Positions 10,843 to 23,226 of a stretch of 64,000 nucleotides of DNA are shown here, piece by piece. The notes under the pieces are model-generated. The model was not told the DNA's origin. It was given only the letters and a program-made list of their open reading frames with translations, and did no database searches. The position numbers and the translations under genes were made by a program. The stretch lies in the NCBI GenBank assembly GCA_963969365.1, contig OZ017746.1, positions 3,534,001-3,598,000 of the forward strand. Reading direction: 5' to 3'. The first letter of the stretch is position 1; every line of letters starts with the position of its first letter. This stretch comes from Asterochloris sp. CNOR1 (Eukaryota; Chlorophyta; Trebouxiophyceae; Trebouxiales; Trebouxiaceae).

Positions 10843-13800
10843 TCAATAGGTTCTGAACTCAGGCCTGTCCTGCAGAGGTTCCTTCTTCCGGGTTGCATTT
10901 TGGAAGTTGCCATATCGCAGCAGGGTGTTGTCCTGCCTGTTCATGAGTTGCTGCGACATGAAGGCCTCCATCGCTTGAAACTGCTGCATCTGCTGCTGCT
11001 GCACCTCCAGTGCTCGCTGCTGCATGGCGGCCTGCTGAGGGGCCATGTGCTGCTGGTACCCTCCCATGGCTCCCATCATCATGGGCATCGTGGGATATGA
11101 GGCATTGGGTGGTGGCAGAGAGCTTCCTGCGCAGCAGCAAGTACATACAGTTCTGTCTGCAGGGGAGCAAGGTTGACAGGCTTGCTTACTGCACACAGTC
11201 AGGGACATGCCGAAGCAGCTCGCCCTTGCGGTCGTCAAGGCTGGACCAATGCATCAGAGGGAGGGGAGCCAAGCTGACAGGACCCTTTGGCACGTGCAGC
11301 ATACTGTGCAGTGCAAACAATCTGCACACCTGCTTGTCTGTGGACTGGAATGTGGCCAGGCCCACCCTGAATGCCGGGCAGCTGCTGCTGCAGCATCCCA
11401 AATTGCTGTGGCATGCTGTAGGTAGGAGGCATCTGCCCAGGCATCATCTGCCCCTGCATTGGCTGCACTGGCTGCATGGGCACCCCTGGCATCCCCCAGT
11501 ATGGCATGCCATAGCCCGGCGGCAGGCCCTGAGGCCCTGCTGCTGGCCCCTTGCCTTGCCCCGAGGCCTGTAGAGTCTTCCTCGCAGCCTGGCCATGGCC
11601 TGCATGGAAGAGCACATTCGTCATAGAGCCCTGCATGCACTGAACCCAAGCAAGGTGACACCCTTGCACAGACTGACTGCGGCCAATGACATGTGCAGCT
11701 GCAATTGCATAGCTGGCCCTGCCTGGCTGAGCCATGGCCATGCCTGGCCCTGATGCCATAGGCATCTGCCCTGCCCAGCCCTGGAAGCCAACTCCCATCT
11801 GAGGTCCCATCATGGCCTGCTGCACTGGCTGCATTGGTTGCTGCCGGTGCCCCTGCCCCTGATGGCCGCCTGCCTGCTGAGTGGCAGCATGGGTGCTAGG
11901 CATGGGGTACCCATAGCCTGTACCCAGGGGCGCCATCGTTCCATTGCTCATCATGCCTGCAGGTATGCACCAAGCTGGTTTCTCCAAATGCGGCTGGCTT
12001 CTGGCTGCCATGTTCAGGCATACCCCTGGCTCAGCAGCAGGACTCTTGAGCACTCCGGAAGCCAGGAAGAGAGCATCCTGGAAAGGCAGGAGGCCTGGAG
12101 AACAGGCCAACGCCCCCAAGTAACACTTAGGCGGTGCTTGGTCTGCACAGTTGTGAGTGTACCTGGGTACACCATCATGCTGGCCTGCATGCCAGGCGCA
12201 GACCGTGGGGCCTTGCCTGCAGGCTTGCTGCCAAGCAGCCTGGCCGCCTTCATGCCCTGCACCATACATGAGGCTTCAGCCTTAGCTGGCCAGGAGATTG
12301 TGTCTGCACCACAGGGCACATGCGCTGAGGCCCACAAAGATACCCACCTGCTTTTGTGGTTGCCCTGAGGGCACGACTGTCCCTAAGTACTGCTGCTTGT
12401 TCCCTGCAGATGTGGGAGATGTGAAGCAGTACTCCAAGGATGAGGTAACAGTCATATGCTCTGGCAAAGGCATGCCACACCTCCAAAAGAATCTAGTCCG
12501 GGATCTGAGGCATATCCAGAGGGCTCTGACATGAGCTGCTGGTGGCGCATGTGTGCTGGCACCTGCAGCGTATTCACTGTCCCAGAGTAGAAGCAATGGA
12601 CGCAGCTGCACATGGCCTTAAGGCTGAACCAAAACCCTCTGAAGGCTGCAGAAAAAGCAGGCAGTGCCACTGCATGAGCATGCTTGCCATACTTGACGAG
12701 AATCTCAATCGGTGCAAGATCTGGAGACTTTGACTCAGGAGCTTCTGACTTTGTGCACAGGTGAGGCTCATAGGACACTTCACCCCACTCGACGGTCACC
12801 TGTGGGTGGCGCTGCATTGCCACCTGCTGCCGCTGGGGCTGTTCCTCCATCAGAGGCTCACTGTTGCGCCGCAGGGTGTCCTGAAAGTGCGTCGAGTGCT
12901 GGGCCTGCCAGCAGTCAATGAACATGAGGCATTTGGCAGGAGGAATGGCTGTCTCAGGCAGCTGCAATGCAGTGTCCACAAGGGCAGGGCAGCATGCACG
13001 ACCAGCGGCCACATCGCATCACGGCTCAGCCAGCCAACTGACCTGCAGCATGTCAGCAATGGATTGCTGCCGAATGACAGGGTTGGCTGACACCCCTGTG
13101 CCGCCCTTGCGCGCCCGAAGCGGGTTCAGTGGCACCTGCTTGGAGCGCGCATCATGCATGGCCGCCACACTGTTCACCTTGCCCGCCTGCAGGTGGGCCA
13201 GACGGCTGATGGACCTCACACAAAAGGCAGCGCAGCTCACCTAAACATTGGGACCCAGCATTCCCCGCATGGAACTGGAAGTGCAGACATGCTGCACAGC
13301 AGGCTGAGGGCCATCTAGCAGATCTGCCAACATGCACGCAGTTCCGAGCACCACACACCATGATGAGCAGGCCAGATTGCCACTTTAAAGTTCTGCCGAG
13401 GAGGTGTGTGCAGCTGCAAGACCCACCCCAGGCTCCATTCCACCCTTCCTCTTGGTGACCCCAGCCGCCGCCGGCCCCATCTTTGCTACTGGCTGCTGTT
13501 GCTCCAGACTGTTGCCCCATTGCAGGGGAGCAGGGGCGCCCATGGGTCCGTCATAGAATGCCTGAGCGTCATTCCTGCAACAGCAGCCAGAGCACATGTA
13601 GTACTGCAGGCCACAGCCCTTGCACAGGGGACCTGTCATCAACACTGCTGCCTGGTTCCCATGTCCGAGGCTCAGAGACACATGGCTATCACACAATGGC
13701 ACAGCAGCAGGCGCAGATGCATCGGAGGGACGCCGTTAAGACCTGCACAGAGTGCAGCGCAGCTTGCTAGCAAGGTCAGCGTGCGAACCTCACTGAGGCC

Positions 13801-14888
13801 CTGTTGTCCCCGCCGATGTTCCAGTGCAGTGCAGCATCCATTTGAGGCTGCATGTCCCCTCCATCATACCCAGCTGGCGCGGCCGAGCCGTAGGACAGCT
13901 CGCTCATGCCCCCGTCGGCAGACCTGTTCTCTGTGCCTTGAGCCATGTAAGGCTCAGGAGAAGCACTGCTCATGGCAGCCTCAGCCTCAGGGTGCCCCAC
14001 TGCATCCTGCAGCAGGCCAGATGTGATGCCTTCAGAGGCAGGTGCTGTGCATGAGACCTTATGGCTGGTGCTCATACGCATGAGCACCAGCTCTGAGCCC
14101 CTCCTGTGAAGCAGACTCATAGCAAGCAGCGCATGTTCGCCGACATCACTCTTCACTCACCCTTGCAGCAGCCCTGCCACGGCGTTCAGCCTCCCTCTGC
14201 TGGTTCTGCTGGATCTGCAGAGCCTTTCCATGCAGTCGACGAGAGTGCTCTTGCAGCACCTGCACAGCTGATGGGCAGGCTAGGCTCCTGTCGCCACAAA
14301 GCGGAGGTCAGGCAGCAAAAGTGTGCAGTGACCTTGGTGCAGCAGTCAATTGTGACGCTCCCTGATAACTCGGGCGTGCAAGATCACCTGAGACTTGGCC
14401 TGCAGCTTGCGCAGCTCTTTGGCAATCTTCTTGGTGGTGGCCTGCAGCAATATTCACAACAGGACGCTGGGAAAGCCTCTGAGGGGCTGCGCAGGGTGCT
14501 GGTGCTGGCAGTTGAGTGCGATTGTAGTGCTGCCTGACTGACATGTCTCACCTCCCGGTTGCCAAGCTGTGACTCTGCACCCTCAGGTGCCATCTCCTCG
14601 CCTCCAGTCTGTCCATAATCCCCCTGGTCCTGAGCAGCAGCCTGCTGCTCAATGACAGCCTGCTGCTGGGCAAATCTCTGCTGGAAAGAGGGCCTGGCGG
14701 CCATCTTGGGCCAGGAAGCCACCACCTGCAGCAGCGCAGTGTGCCTGATGTTGCGTGTCTGGCACCTTGAGCCTGTTGGTGGATTGCCCGATCAGGCTTC
14801 TGCAGCCCACCTCCTCTGGCGCAGTGTTATCCTGCTCTCCTACAAGCGATGCAACTGCATAATCCACTGCATTCTCCAGGTCGTCCAT
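10843..14888 (-). CDS. Unrecognised Met/Pro/Gln-rich protein
   Basis: I do not recognise this family. Proposed reading: start ATG at 14888 (MDDLENAVDYAVASLV), then a Gln-rich exon (about 14550-14725, RFAQQQAVIEQQAAAQ), a basic helical exon near 14390-14440 (KKIAKELRKLQAK), an Arg/Gln exon near 14162-14220 (QQNQQREAERRG), an acidic/Met segment near 13.8-14.03 kb, and exons near 13.4-13.56, 13.1-13.22 (VIRQQSIADMLQ) and 12.8-13.0 kb (MFIDCWQAQHSTHFQDTLRR). Three Met/Pro/Gly/Gln-rich exons at 11.0-11.95 kb follow (for example YWGMPGVPMQPVQPMQ), ending at 10843 with QDRPEFRTY. GT-AG boundaries are present, but several joins are provisional. The composition suggests a prion-like or activation-domain nuclear protein (inference). 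The short basic helical exons near the N-terminus are the most protein-like part. It is divergent from the glycolate dehydrogenase gene. Confidence 0.5.
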
Positions 14889-15145
14889 GCCAAAGCCTTG
14901 TCAGTGAGTCTGCTCTCAACTTGCAGTTGACAGCTTCTGACCAAAAAGTGCGGGTGAGTTCCTCAGTAGACTCTGGTCGGGCAATGTGTGATGTTCAAGG
15001 CGGGGTCACAGCAGCAAGCAGCAGACCTTAACCTGCTCAGCGTTGTTGTATTTTAAGAAAAAAATAATCCTGCCAGCAAAACCTGTCCACGCCGCACAAA
15101 GCGGATAACTGTGTCCACTAAGATCTGCGTCTGCTCCTGTACACC
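14889..15145. promoter_or_regulatory. Divergent intergenic region, 257 bp
   Basis: This stretch separates the start codons of the Met/Pro/Gln-rich gene (-) and the glycolate dehydrogenase gene (+), so it must hold both 5' UTRs and promoters. An A-rich stretch near 15050-15070 (AAGAAAAAAATAAT) stands out against the GC-rich background. No TATA box or named element is assigned. Confidence 0.5.
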
Positions 15146-18100
15146 ATGAGCAAGAGGCAGGCTGCGAAGGCGCTGCGGGAGCTGCTGCGGCTGCAAAGCA
15201 CTGGGGTCCCGCAGCGGACGTTCACCGTTGCCACACCCGCTGCTGCCCCCATCCTGGGCTCCCAGGGCCTTGGGAAACTTAGGGATGTTAGGGAGGTTGC
15301 TCCCCAGCAGACTGTGGCTGCCTCTGCCCTGGCGCAGCCAGTGGACGAGACCACGTATGTGCCAGACACTGTTGTGGATGCATATGGAGCAGTCAGTGTG
15401 GTCAGTGAGGGCACTTCAGTGGAGCAGGACGTTTACAAGAACATTGATGGGCACAGATTTGAGGATGGGCGCTATGCAGCATTCATCTCAGAGATCACCA
15501 AGTTCATCCCAGAGGTGGGCAGCAGAACGCGTGACGTCACAGCTGTCACAGAAGTGCGGCTGCACCTCATGGCCTCATGGTTTGCTGGCAATGCGTCAGC
15601 TGATGTGACCTGTCCTGGACCTGTTTTGCAGGCGAGGCAGTTCACAGATCCAGTGCGTACTTTTGCATACGGCACAGACGCAAGCTTCTACCGCCTCAAT
15701 CCCAAGCTGGTGGTAAAGGTCCACACTGAGGATGAGATTAGAAGGGTGCTGCCCATTGCCCGGCGGCTGGCTGTGCCCGTGACCTTCAGGGCAGCAGGGA
15801 CGTCTCTGTCGGGGCAGGCCATCACCGATTCAGTGCTGCTCAAGCTCAGCCACACCGGCAAAAACTTCCGTAACTACACCATCCATGTGAGTCAGCCTCT
15901 GCTGTGCGCCTGTCTTGTACTCCAGGCCTGGCGCCTCCCCTCATGCATGCCTCAGCTCTGCTGGTCGGCTCTCTGCGGCCCGCCTTTTTGGAACACCTGC
16001 TTTCTGGCTGTCTGCACTGCCTACTCTCCAGGCCTGTCACCTCCCCACATGCATGGCGTCAGATATGTCTGTCACGCTAGACTCAGCAAACCTGCTGCTA
16101 ACCAGGCCAGCCTTTTGTGCAGGGGGATGGCCACCAGATCACCGTGGAGCCTGGCTTGATTGGTGGGGAGATCAACAAGATCCTGGCTGCGCACAAGAAG
16201 AAGCACAATCACCCCATTCAGTACAAGATCGGGCCAGGTACTGTAGTGCTGGTCCTGTGGCTGCTGGACTGTACATATTGCCTGCCTGCATGCTTGCCTT
16301 AGCCTGCAGCGCACGCTGCCTTTATGAGCTGCAGAGTTCATGCAGCTGAGGCTTGCATGTACTCAGCGGAAGGGACCTCTGCTGTGATAGATGGGATGGA
16401 GTGTGGCTACTGGTGCCTGCAGACCCATCCTCCATTGACAGCTGCATGGTGGGCGGCATGGTGTCCAACAACTCCAGCGGAATGTGCTGCGGTGTGAGCC
16501 AGAACACGTACCACACCCTGAAGGACATGCGCGTTGTCTTTGCTGACGGCACGCTGCTGGACACGGCGGACCCTGCCAGCAGAGAGGCGTTCTTGCAGGC
16601 AAGTGCAACTGCCTGCTCACCACCTAAGCTGTTGTGCACCCATCTGCGTCCCAACCATGGCTGTGGCTCTCTGTGTCATGGGGGTCGGTTGTATGTCCTG
16701 ATTTGCTATCCGGTACCACCATGCATTCCGCTCTGGAGCTCACTTTGCGACCTATTCTGCTTGTGCAGAGTCACCAGGACTTGGTGGCAGGCGTCCAGGA
16801 CTTGGCCAAGCGGGTGCAATGCGACCGCGAGCTGACAGCCCTCATCCGCCGCAAGTTTGCCATTAAGTGCACCACAGGTGACCTTGCGCAGCCCTTGGTC
16901 TCGCCCTGCTGACCGCGGTGCTACCAGAGCTGATCGGCTGCTAGCCTGGATCATGCAGGGACGAGCTGCTGTGGCCTCTTTAGCCTGCAAGGCTGCCTCC
17001 TGACTCTGCTGGAGCAGCTCTTGGCCTTGCCTTTCCATGTTCTGCTGGCTCAGCCTTCAGCCTCGGTACCTGACAGCATTGCTGATCCAGCTCCCAACCT
17101 TGTCACCCTGATCATCATGCTCAATTGCAAAGGCTGTGGTGCAGGGTACTCCCTGAATGCCCTGGTGGACTTTCCAACAGATGACCCAATTGAGATCATC
17201 AAGCGCCTGATGATCGGCAGCGAGGGCACCTTTGGCTTTGTGTCAAGAGCCACATACAACTGTGTACCAGAGTGGCCTGACAAGGTACTTGCTGCCTTGC
17301 TGAGGTGGTTGCAATGACAGGCAGCATGCTGCATGCTGAGAGGTGGCATGCATATGTCATTTTTTGTGGCAGTCTGGGTGCTGATGCTGTGCTGCATGTC
17401 GCAACCTTGATGAACAGCCAGACCCCTGCTCGAGCCGGCTGGTCAGAACTATGTTTATTGCTGCTGCAGGCATCTGCCTTTGTCATGTTCCCCGACGTCA
17501 TGTCAGCTTGCAAGGCTGCTGGTGTGCTGAGGAGCGAGACTGCTGTGGACGCAGTGGAGATCTTTGACCGCAAGTCCCTCAAGTGAGACTGTGCACAACT
17601 AAGCAACCATCCAGTGCAGACACCTGCAGTGGTGCCATGACAGGGCTTGTCTCTTGAATTGCATGCCAGCAGCACCTTGAAGAGGTGCAAAGCTAATGCG
17701 TAGTGCTGAAAGTATGGTCTACCTGCAGGGAGTGTGAGGCTGAGGATGCCATGACCCAGCTGGTGCCTGACATTCGTGGGGCTGACCCCACCGCCGCTGG
17801 CCTGCTGATTGAGTGCCGTGGGCAGGATGCTGAGACACTGAAGGTAAGAAGTTGCAAATCTGACTCCTCAGCCTGTACTGAGGAGTCTAGGAGAGGTTGT
17901 CGCCCATCGAAGCCAAAGAACAGTGCTTGTGCCTGCGCCCGTGTCATCCTTGTGAGCTGGTCCCCTCAACAGCCCTGAGCTGTCTGCCATGCTCGTTTGC
18001 AGGAGCGCATTGCAGAGGTGCGCGGGGCTCTGTTGCAGTCTGGCCTGCCCTTTGGTGCTACAGCTGCGAAGCCTCAGGAGCTGGACCTGTACGGCTTCAA

Positions 18101-21100
18101 GCATGAGCCCAAGGACTACAACGTGTACTGGGACGTGCGCAAGGGGCTCATTCCCATTGTTGGCGGGGCCAGGGAAACAGGCAAGCCTTTCGGCAGCAAT
18201 TTAGAAGAGCCAGCACGGAAATGTGGCTCTTGAGGTTGCATCAGCAAGCTTTTGACCCTTCACGCAGTTTCCAGTGCCTCCAAGCTTTGCAGCCTGAGTT
18301 AATTTTTAGTTCTGGCTGAAGCTGGCCTTACTGCTGTGCAGGCACATCCATGCTGATCGAGGATGTGGCCTGCCCAGTGGACAAGCTGGGGGAGATGACT
18401 CAAGATTTGGTGGACATGTTCCAGAAGTTTGGCTACAGCGATGCTTCCTGCTTTGGCCACGCTCTTGAGGGCAATCTGCACCTGGTGTTCTCGCAGGTCA
18501 GGCATTGGTTGCCCAGCCTGCTGCCTGATTGACGTGGGCTGTGCTGGGGTACATTGCACTTTCTGGGGTGCTGTTAGGCCAACTGGTTGCGCGAGCTCAT
18601 CACTGCTGTAGTCTGTTGCGCAGGGTATTGTCAGCCTGGCTGCTGTGCAACAGTGGTCAGAGCTCTCCTGTGCTGCTATCCAACGACATTGCAATGCTCA
18701 CGCCTGCTGTGCTGCTGCAGGGTTTCAGATCGGCTGAGGAGGTGCAGCGCTTCTCTGACATGATGGAGGAGATGTGTTACATTGTGGCCACCAAGCACTC
18801 TGGCTCTCTCAAGGTGAGGCCCTGCACCTCCCAGGCGGCACTGTTTTTCCAACCCCATGCTGTGCTGTGCCCTCCATCCTGCTGCCCGACTCACCCAACT
18901 GGCTTGGTAACACCAAGTATATGCCAGTGATGAGGTCCTGTCACACTCTGCCCTGTTGTTGAGCTGTGACCACCCATGCTGCACTGTTGACAGCCTCTGT
19001 TGCTGGCCCTTGGTGCACCAGAGGTGCAACAGAAGTGCCTCAGTCTCAAGCCTGGAGCTTTAGCAGAAGTTTACATCAACCTTCACAGCTGTTGCTGCCT
19101 GCTGTGCAGGGCGAGCACGGCACGGGCCGCAATGTTGCGCCATTTGTGGAGATGGAGTGGGGCAGCAAGGCCTATGACCTTATGTGGGAGCTTAAGGGCC
19201 TGTTTGACCCAGACTTTGTGCTCAACCCCGGTGTCGTACTGAACAGGGTGAGAGCCTGCAGCGTGTCAAATACTCTGTGCTTGACTCCTCACTGCCTTCT
19301 TGACATCTGTGGCCTCCAGTACAGCCTTGTTTAGGCTTGTGGAGGGAGGGGGGTTATGTTGTGGGTCCGCTGAGCACCAACTCGCTGACCTGCTGTGTTC
19401 AGCAGGTGCTCTCATCGCCAGCTTGCTCCCCTTCCCTGGCTTGCAGGACCCTGACCTGCATGTGAAGCACCTGAAGCCCTCTCCCCCAGCCTCCGCCATT
19501 GTCAACCGCTGCATTGAGTGCGGCTTCTGCGAGAGCAACTGCCCCTCCCGTGACATCACACTCACCCCTCGTCAACGCATCACCACCTTCCGGGAGATGG
19601 CTCGCCTGCGGGACCTGCCAGTCAGGTCGCAGGTGGAGGAGCAGAGGTGAGGGCCTGCACGATCTCTGCTGCAGGCACCCCCCTTGCTGATGACAAGGCG
19701 TGCCTTCCTTTGGTCAGGCACTGGGCTGGGTAGCAGTATGTGCTGTTCAGCAAGCCGCTCGCGCCTGCCCTTGGCCCAGCAACCATCCTGTCATCTCTAT
19801 GCTATGGTGCTCACTGTGGTTGTGTGTGCATTCTTCTGGCCAGCGCTGGTCCCAGCCAGCAGCTAAGGCTTTCCGGGTGCTTGTGCTGTCTGTGCAGCGG
19901 TGCAGGAGCCAGATGACTGCTGAGAACAGGAAGTTGACTGCATTGCAGGCTGAAGGATTTTGAGGAGGGCTATGACTACCAGGGGGATGCCACCTGTGCA
20001 GCAGACGGCATGTGCCAGGTCAAGTGCCCCGTGAAGATCAACACAGGCGAGCTGATCAAGCAGATCAGGTCAGATGAGCTGGAGGGTGGAGCCCACCCCC
20101 GAGCTGAGAAGGCTGCCAGGGTGAGAGCTAGCCTTTTGGCAGTGACCTGCAGTCAAAGAGGAAGACCTCAGCTTCTGTTGTACCTGTATCTGTCTAAGAG
20201 TAGCTGCTACAGAAGCTGGTGCCCCCTGCATGCTTGTCTCATGCCCTTCCAGCAGCATCTTGAAGAGTCAAGCAGACCCAGCGTCAGGGTTGCTGTGCCA
20301 CAGTCCCTCAGGTGGACATTACTCCTTGTGCTGTGCAGGCGCTGGCCAACAACTTTGGGGCCTTCTCCAGAATTGTGCCACCCTTCCTGAACACCATCAA
20401 TCTGGCGCACAGCGTCGTGGGGCCCCGGCCGCTGCAGTACATCAGCAGTGCTCTGAACAGGCTCAGCGGCAACATGGTGCCCGAGTGGAACCCTTACATG
20501 CCCAAGGTGGGACTCATGGCCCTGTCTTATCCAGTCGCCAGCGGTCGGCTGGTCGAGCAGTGAGCCCATAAGCTCTTGCCATATGTCTGTATCTTGAAGT
20601 TGCAAGTCCACCTCTGCCCTGCCTGACGGCTCCTGACTTTGCTCCCCTCTGCTGCTCCTGCTTGCCTGCCCTGCTGTGGTGCTTCACCCAATTGACCCCT
20701 GCTATCTTGCCCTGCAGGGTGCCTCTCCTGTGGCACAGCCTAAGCAGCCAGCTCAGCCAGTGTCCGACAATGGCATCCCTCGCAAGGTGGTCTACGTGCC
20801 CTCATGCGTGACACGTATGATGGGGCCCTCAAAGTCAGACACCGAGCAGGCCTCGGTGCATCAGAAGATGCTGTCTCTGTTTGAGAAGGCTGGCTACGAG
20901 GTTGTATACCCAGAGGTGGGGATGGGCTGCAGCAGAAATCGCTGGCTTCTGATCTGCAGCACTGTTAGGGTCCGGCAGGCCCTCCTGTGGTCTTTCATCG
21001 CAGGGTTAAAGGGCTCTACAGCAGCTGCGCAGACCTGCCTGTCTTGCAGGCTTGGTTTGCCCTTCCATGGCAGCCCTGCCGTGCTTGACAGCAGCCTCCT

Positions 21101-22275
21101 ACGTTCAGCTGCCCTGGGCACTTTTACTGGTCAAATGCTGCCCAGAGGCATGTGGGCAACTGACACCTCCTGACAGCTGGCCTGCCTACTTCTGCAGGGC
21201 CTGAACAGCAGCTGCTGTGGGATGCTGTTCAACAGCCGCGGCTTCAAGAGTGCAGCCGCCTCTAAGGGCCAGGAGCTAGAGAATGCGTTGCACAAGGCGT
21301 CAGAGGGGGGCAAGCTGCCCATCGTGGTGGACACCTCCCCCTGCCTGGCACAGATTAAGGGCGGCCTCACCACTGCAGATCTCAAGTGAGTTTCCTGCAG
21401 CACCTGCACAGTCTTGCAGGGAGCATCTAGGCTGTGGAGCCCTCGCACAGCGTCTTTGCAGGGCAATACAGCTTATCTGCCCCAATTGCGTGTGCGGCCT
21501 GCGAAGTCGCAGTGACCTACTATTGCAAGTCTCTACCCTGCTGGCTGCCTCACCCTTCAGTCAGATTGTATAGGGTGACACCAGACCTGTGCCCTCTCAG
21601 CAGTCTGAGCAGGCACATGGCTTGTGAAGCTGATCTGTGGTGCCTCCTGCCCTGCAGGTTCAGCCTGTATGAGCCTGTGGAATTCATTCGTCACCACATG
21701 ATGGACAAGCTGGACTGGACGACTGTGCGCGAGAGTGTGGCCATCCATGTGCCCTGCTCGTCAAAGAAGATGGGCATTGAGGCCGCCTTTGCCACTGTGG
21801 CAGCCAAGTGTGCCAAGGAGGTGGTACCCTCTGGGGTGCCCTGCTGCGGTGAGTGGAGTGTCACGCTTGTGAGCGCTGCTTTTCTGGCAGCCAGCACCCT
21901 CATATTTGCTCTTGACTGCAGCAGCTGCTCCCTGCCTGGCCAGCTGCCTGCAAGTCACTGGACTTGACCTCCAGTTATGCCGCCAGCTGCAGCTTGTTCT
22001 GGCACTGGCTGTTGAATATGGGCCTTGCTGAGTCAGGCTGACGCTGACACCATGTTGCTATCCCTGCAGGCATGGCTGGCGACCGTGGCATGCGCTACCC
22101 AGAGCTGACCGCTGCCGCACTACAGCATCTGCAGACCAATGGGTGCAAGGATGGCTACTCCACCTCCCGCACCTGCGAAATGAGCCTGTCTAATCACAGC
22201 GGCATCAATTTCCGTGGCCTGGTGTACCTTGTGGATGAGGCCACCAAGGCCAAGCAGCAGACAGCATCCGCCTGA
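15146..22275 (+). CDS. GYD1: Mitochondrial glycolate dehydrogenase (FAD + 4Fe-4S fusion; D-lactate dehydrogenase family)
   Basis: Oxidises glycolate (or D-lactate) to the 2-oxo acid, passing electrons through FAD and Fe-S centres to the respiratory chain. Nineteen exons keep phase throughout: 15146-15514, 15632-15886, 16123-16237, 16423-16598, 16769-16877, 17145-17284, 17470-17582, 17729-17843, 18003-18180, 18342-18496, 18721-18813, 19110-19247, 19447-19646, 19949-20120, 20339-20506, 20718-20915, 21198-21385, 21658-21848, 22070-22275; total 1092 aa. Domains: Arg-rich presequence (residues 1-30); FAD_binding_4 with GTSLSGQA at 179-186; FAD-oxidase C-terminal domain; two 4Fe-4S motifs (Cys 674/677/680/684, and Cys 735/741/745 followed by Pro); two CCG domains (SSCCG near 902-906 and VPCCG near 1020-1024). 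The introns after 16598 and 18180 use GC donors. Length and fusion match Chlamydomonas glycolate dehydrogenase. Bacterial YdiJ-type D-lactate dehydrogenases share the architecture, so the substrate is inferred from lineage and neighbours. Confidence 0.9.
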
Positions 22276-22523
22276 GCAAAGTGCTCTGCAAAGCATGCCT
22301 GGCACATAGCCGCCCGTGAGACCATTCGTTCCGACAGCAACTCTAAGCCATTTTCAGATCCCTATAGGCAATTCGGCCTTCAATTTTGAGATTTCGTTGG
22401 TCACACGTGTTCTTTGTCCATCCAATGAGAGTCATTTGTGGGCGCACACACTTTTGCTACATCCTTAGAATTGGAGACCAGCCACACACTGGAGTCTTAT
22501 CTGTCAAGTGTACATCTGAGAAT

Positions 22524-22528
22524 TGTAA
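22524..22528 (+). terminator. Candidate TGTAA polyadenylation signal of the glycolate dehydrogenase gene
   Basis: TGTAA lies about 250 bp after the stop codon at 22275, just before the convergent VMA21 stop at 22566. It is positional evidence only. If it is used, the two 3' UTRs nearly touch. Confidence 0.35.
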
Positions 22529-22565
22529 AAGCCATTCAACACCCCTGGGCTGCCAGCTGCTTGTG

Positions 22566-22968
22566 CTACGACTGCTTCTTTGTCTCTGGTGCTGGCAGAT
22601 CCTTTTCCCGGAAGGCTGAGACCACAAATGCATAGGCCACCTGCAACGCCTTGATCTGCTCAGGTCCTGTCTGTGTTGAGTTGCAAGCACAGCGCTGTTG
22701 AGTCACAAAACGCACAGCATTCACAGCAACAACTGCTGCCGCGCCACTGCACATGAGCCTGGTTCTGTCGTCCACTGCTCCCAGCAAAACGCTCCAGAGA
22801 CCTGCATGAATCCCGAACAAGCAGCTTGAAGCTGGGCAGCTGGGGAGAGCATGCCCAAGCACTGGCAGCAGCACCATCTAGACGGCCTGACTGCGACCAC
22901 TGATAGACTCCCAATGGGACGAAGACAATGGCAAGAGTGGCCACCAGAAGCTTGACCACAGGCTTCAT
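22566..22968 (-). CDS. VMA21: VMA21-like V-ATPase assembly chaperone
   Basis: Small ER membrane chaperone that helps assemble the V-ATPase Vo sector. Two exons, 22875-22968 and 22566-22801, separated by a 73-bp GT-AG intron, give 109 aa. The protein has two membrane segments: LLVATLAIVFVPLGVYQW near residue 10 and a second around RLMCSGAAAVVAVNAVRFV. The short lumenal loop and the second helix align with plant VMA21 (the pattern of small residues followed by V-N-V). The last four residues are KKQS, a KKxx ER-retrieval signal equivalent to the dilysine tail of yeast Vma21. Unspliced, the reading frame hits a stop, so the intron is required. It is convergent with the glycolate dehydrogenase gene and divergent from the Tudor/Agenet gene. 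Confidence 0.8.
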
Positions 22969-23226
22969 GCTGCAAACTCAGCAAATCACTGCCTGCTGCA
23001 TGCCTTGCTATGTCGTGTCAGCGAGTAGGTTTGCAGCTCACTCCATCAGATAGGGCTACCCGGAAATCGAAGACTTAGACATTTGTTTGACTGCTTGAGA
23101 GGCCACACCACGGCCTGGGCTGCACCGGTAGCTTTCAGAGCCATCACATCGGGGCTATAGGCCCTCGCGGGTGGCCGAGTTTGCGGAGTCCAAGAGAGCG
23201 ATCCTCTGCATTTCACAGCCTGGGCA
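22969..23226. promoter_or_regulatory. Divergent intergenic region, 258 bp
   Basis: Holds the 5' regions of VMA21 (-) and the Tudor/Agenet gene (+). No canonical TATA box was recognised. A tRNA-like D-arm string (GGTGGCCGAG, about 23170) occurs but has no matching T-arm. Confidence 0.4.

Noticed and set aside
11235-12269. 344-residue continuous minus-strand frame in the Met/Gln gene
   Set aside because: It runs through introns. The Met/Pro/Gln-rich exon pieces in another frame, bounded by splice sites, are a better reading.
15515-15631. Unspliced continuation of glycolate dehydrogenase exon 1 (VGSRTRDVTAVTEV...)
   Set aside because: The frame is open, but removing 15515-15631 as a GT-AG intron joins FIPE to ARQFTDP as in the family, keeping phase.
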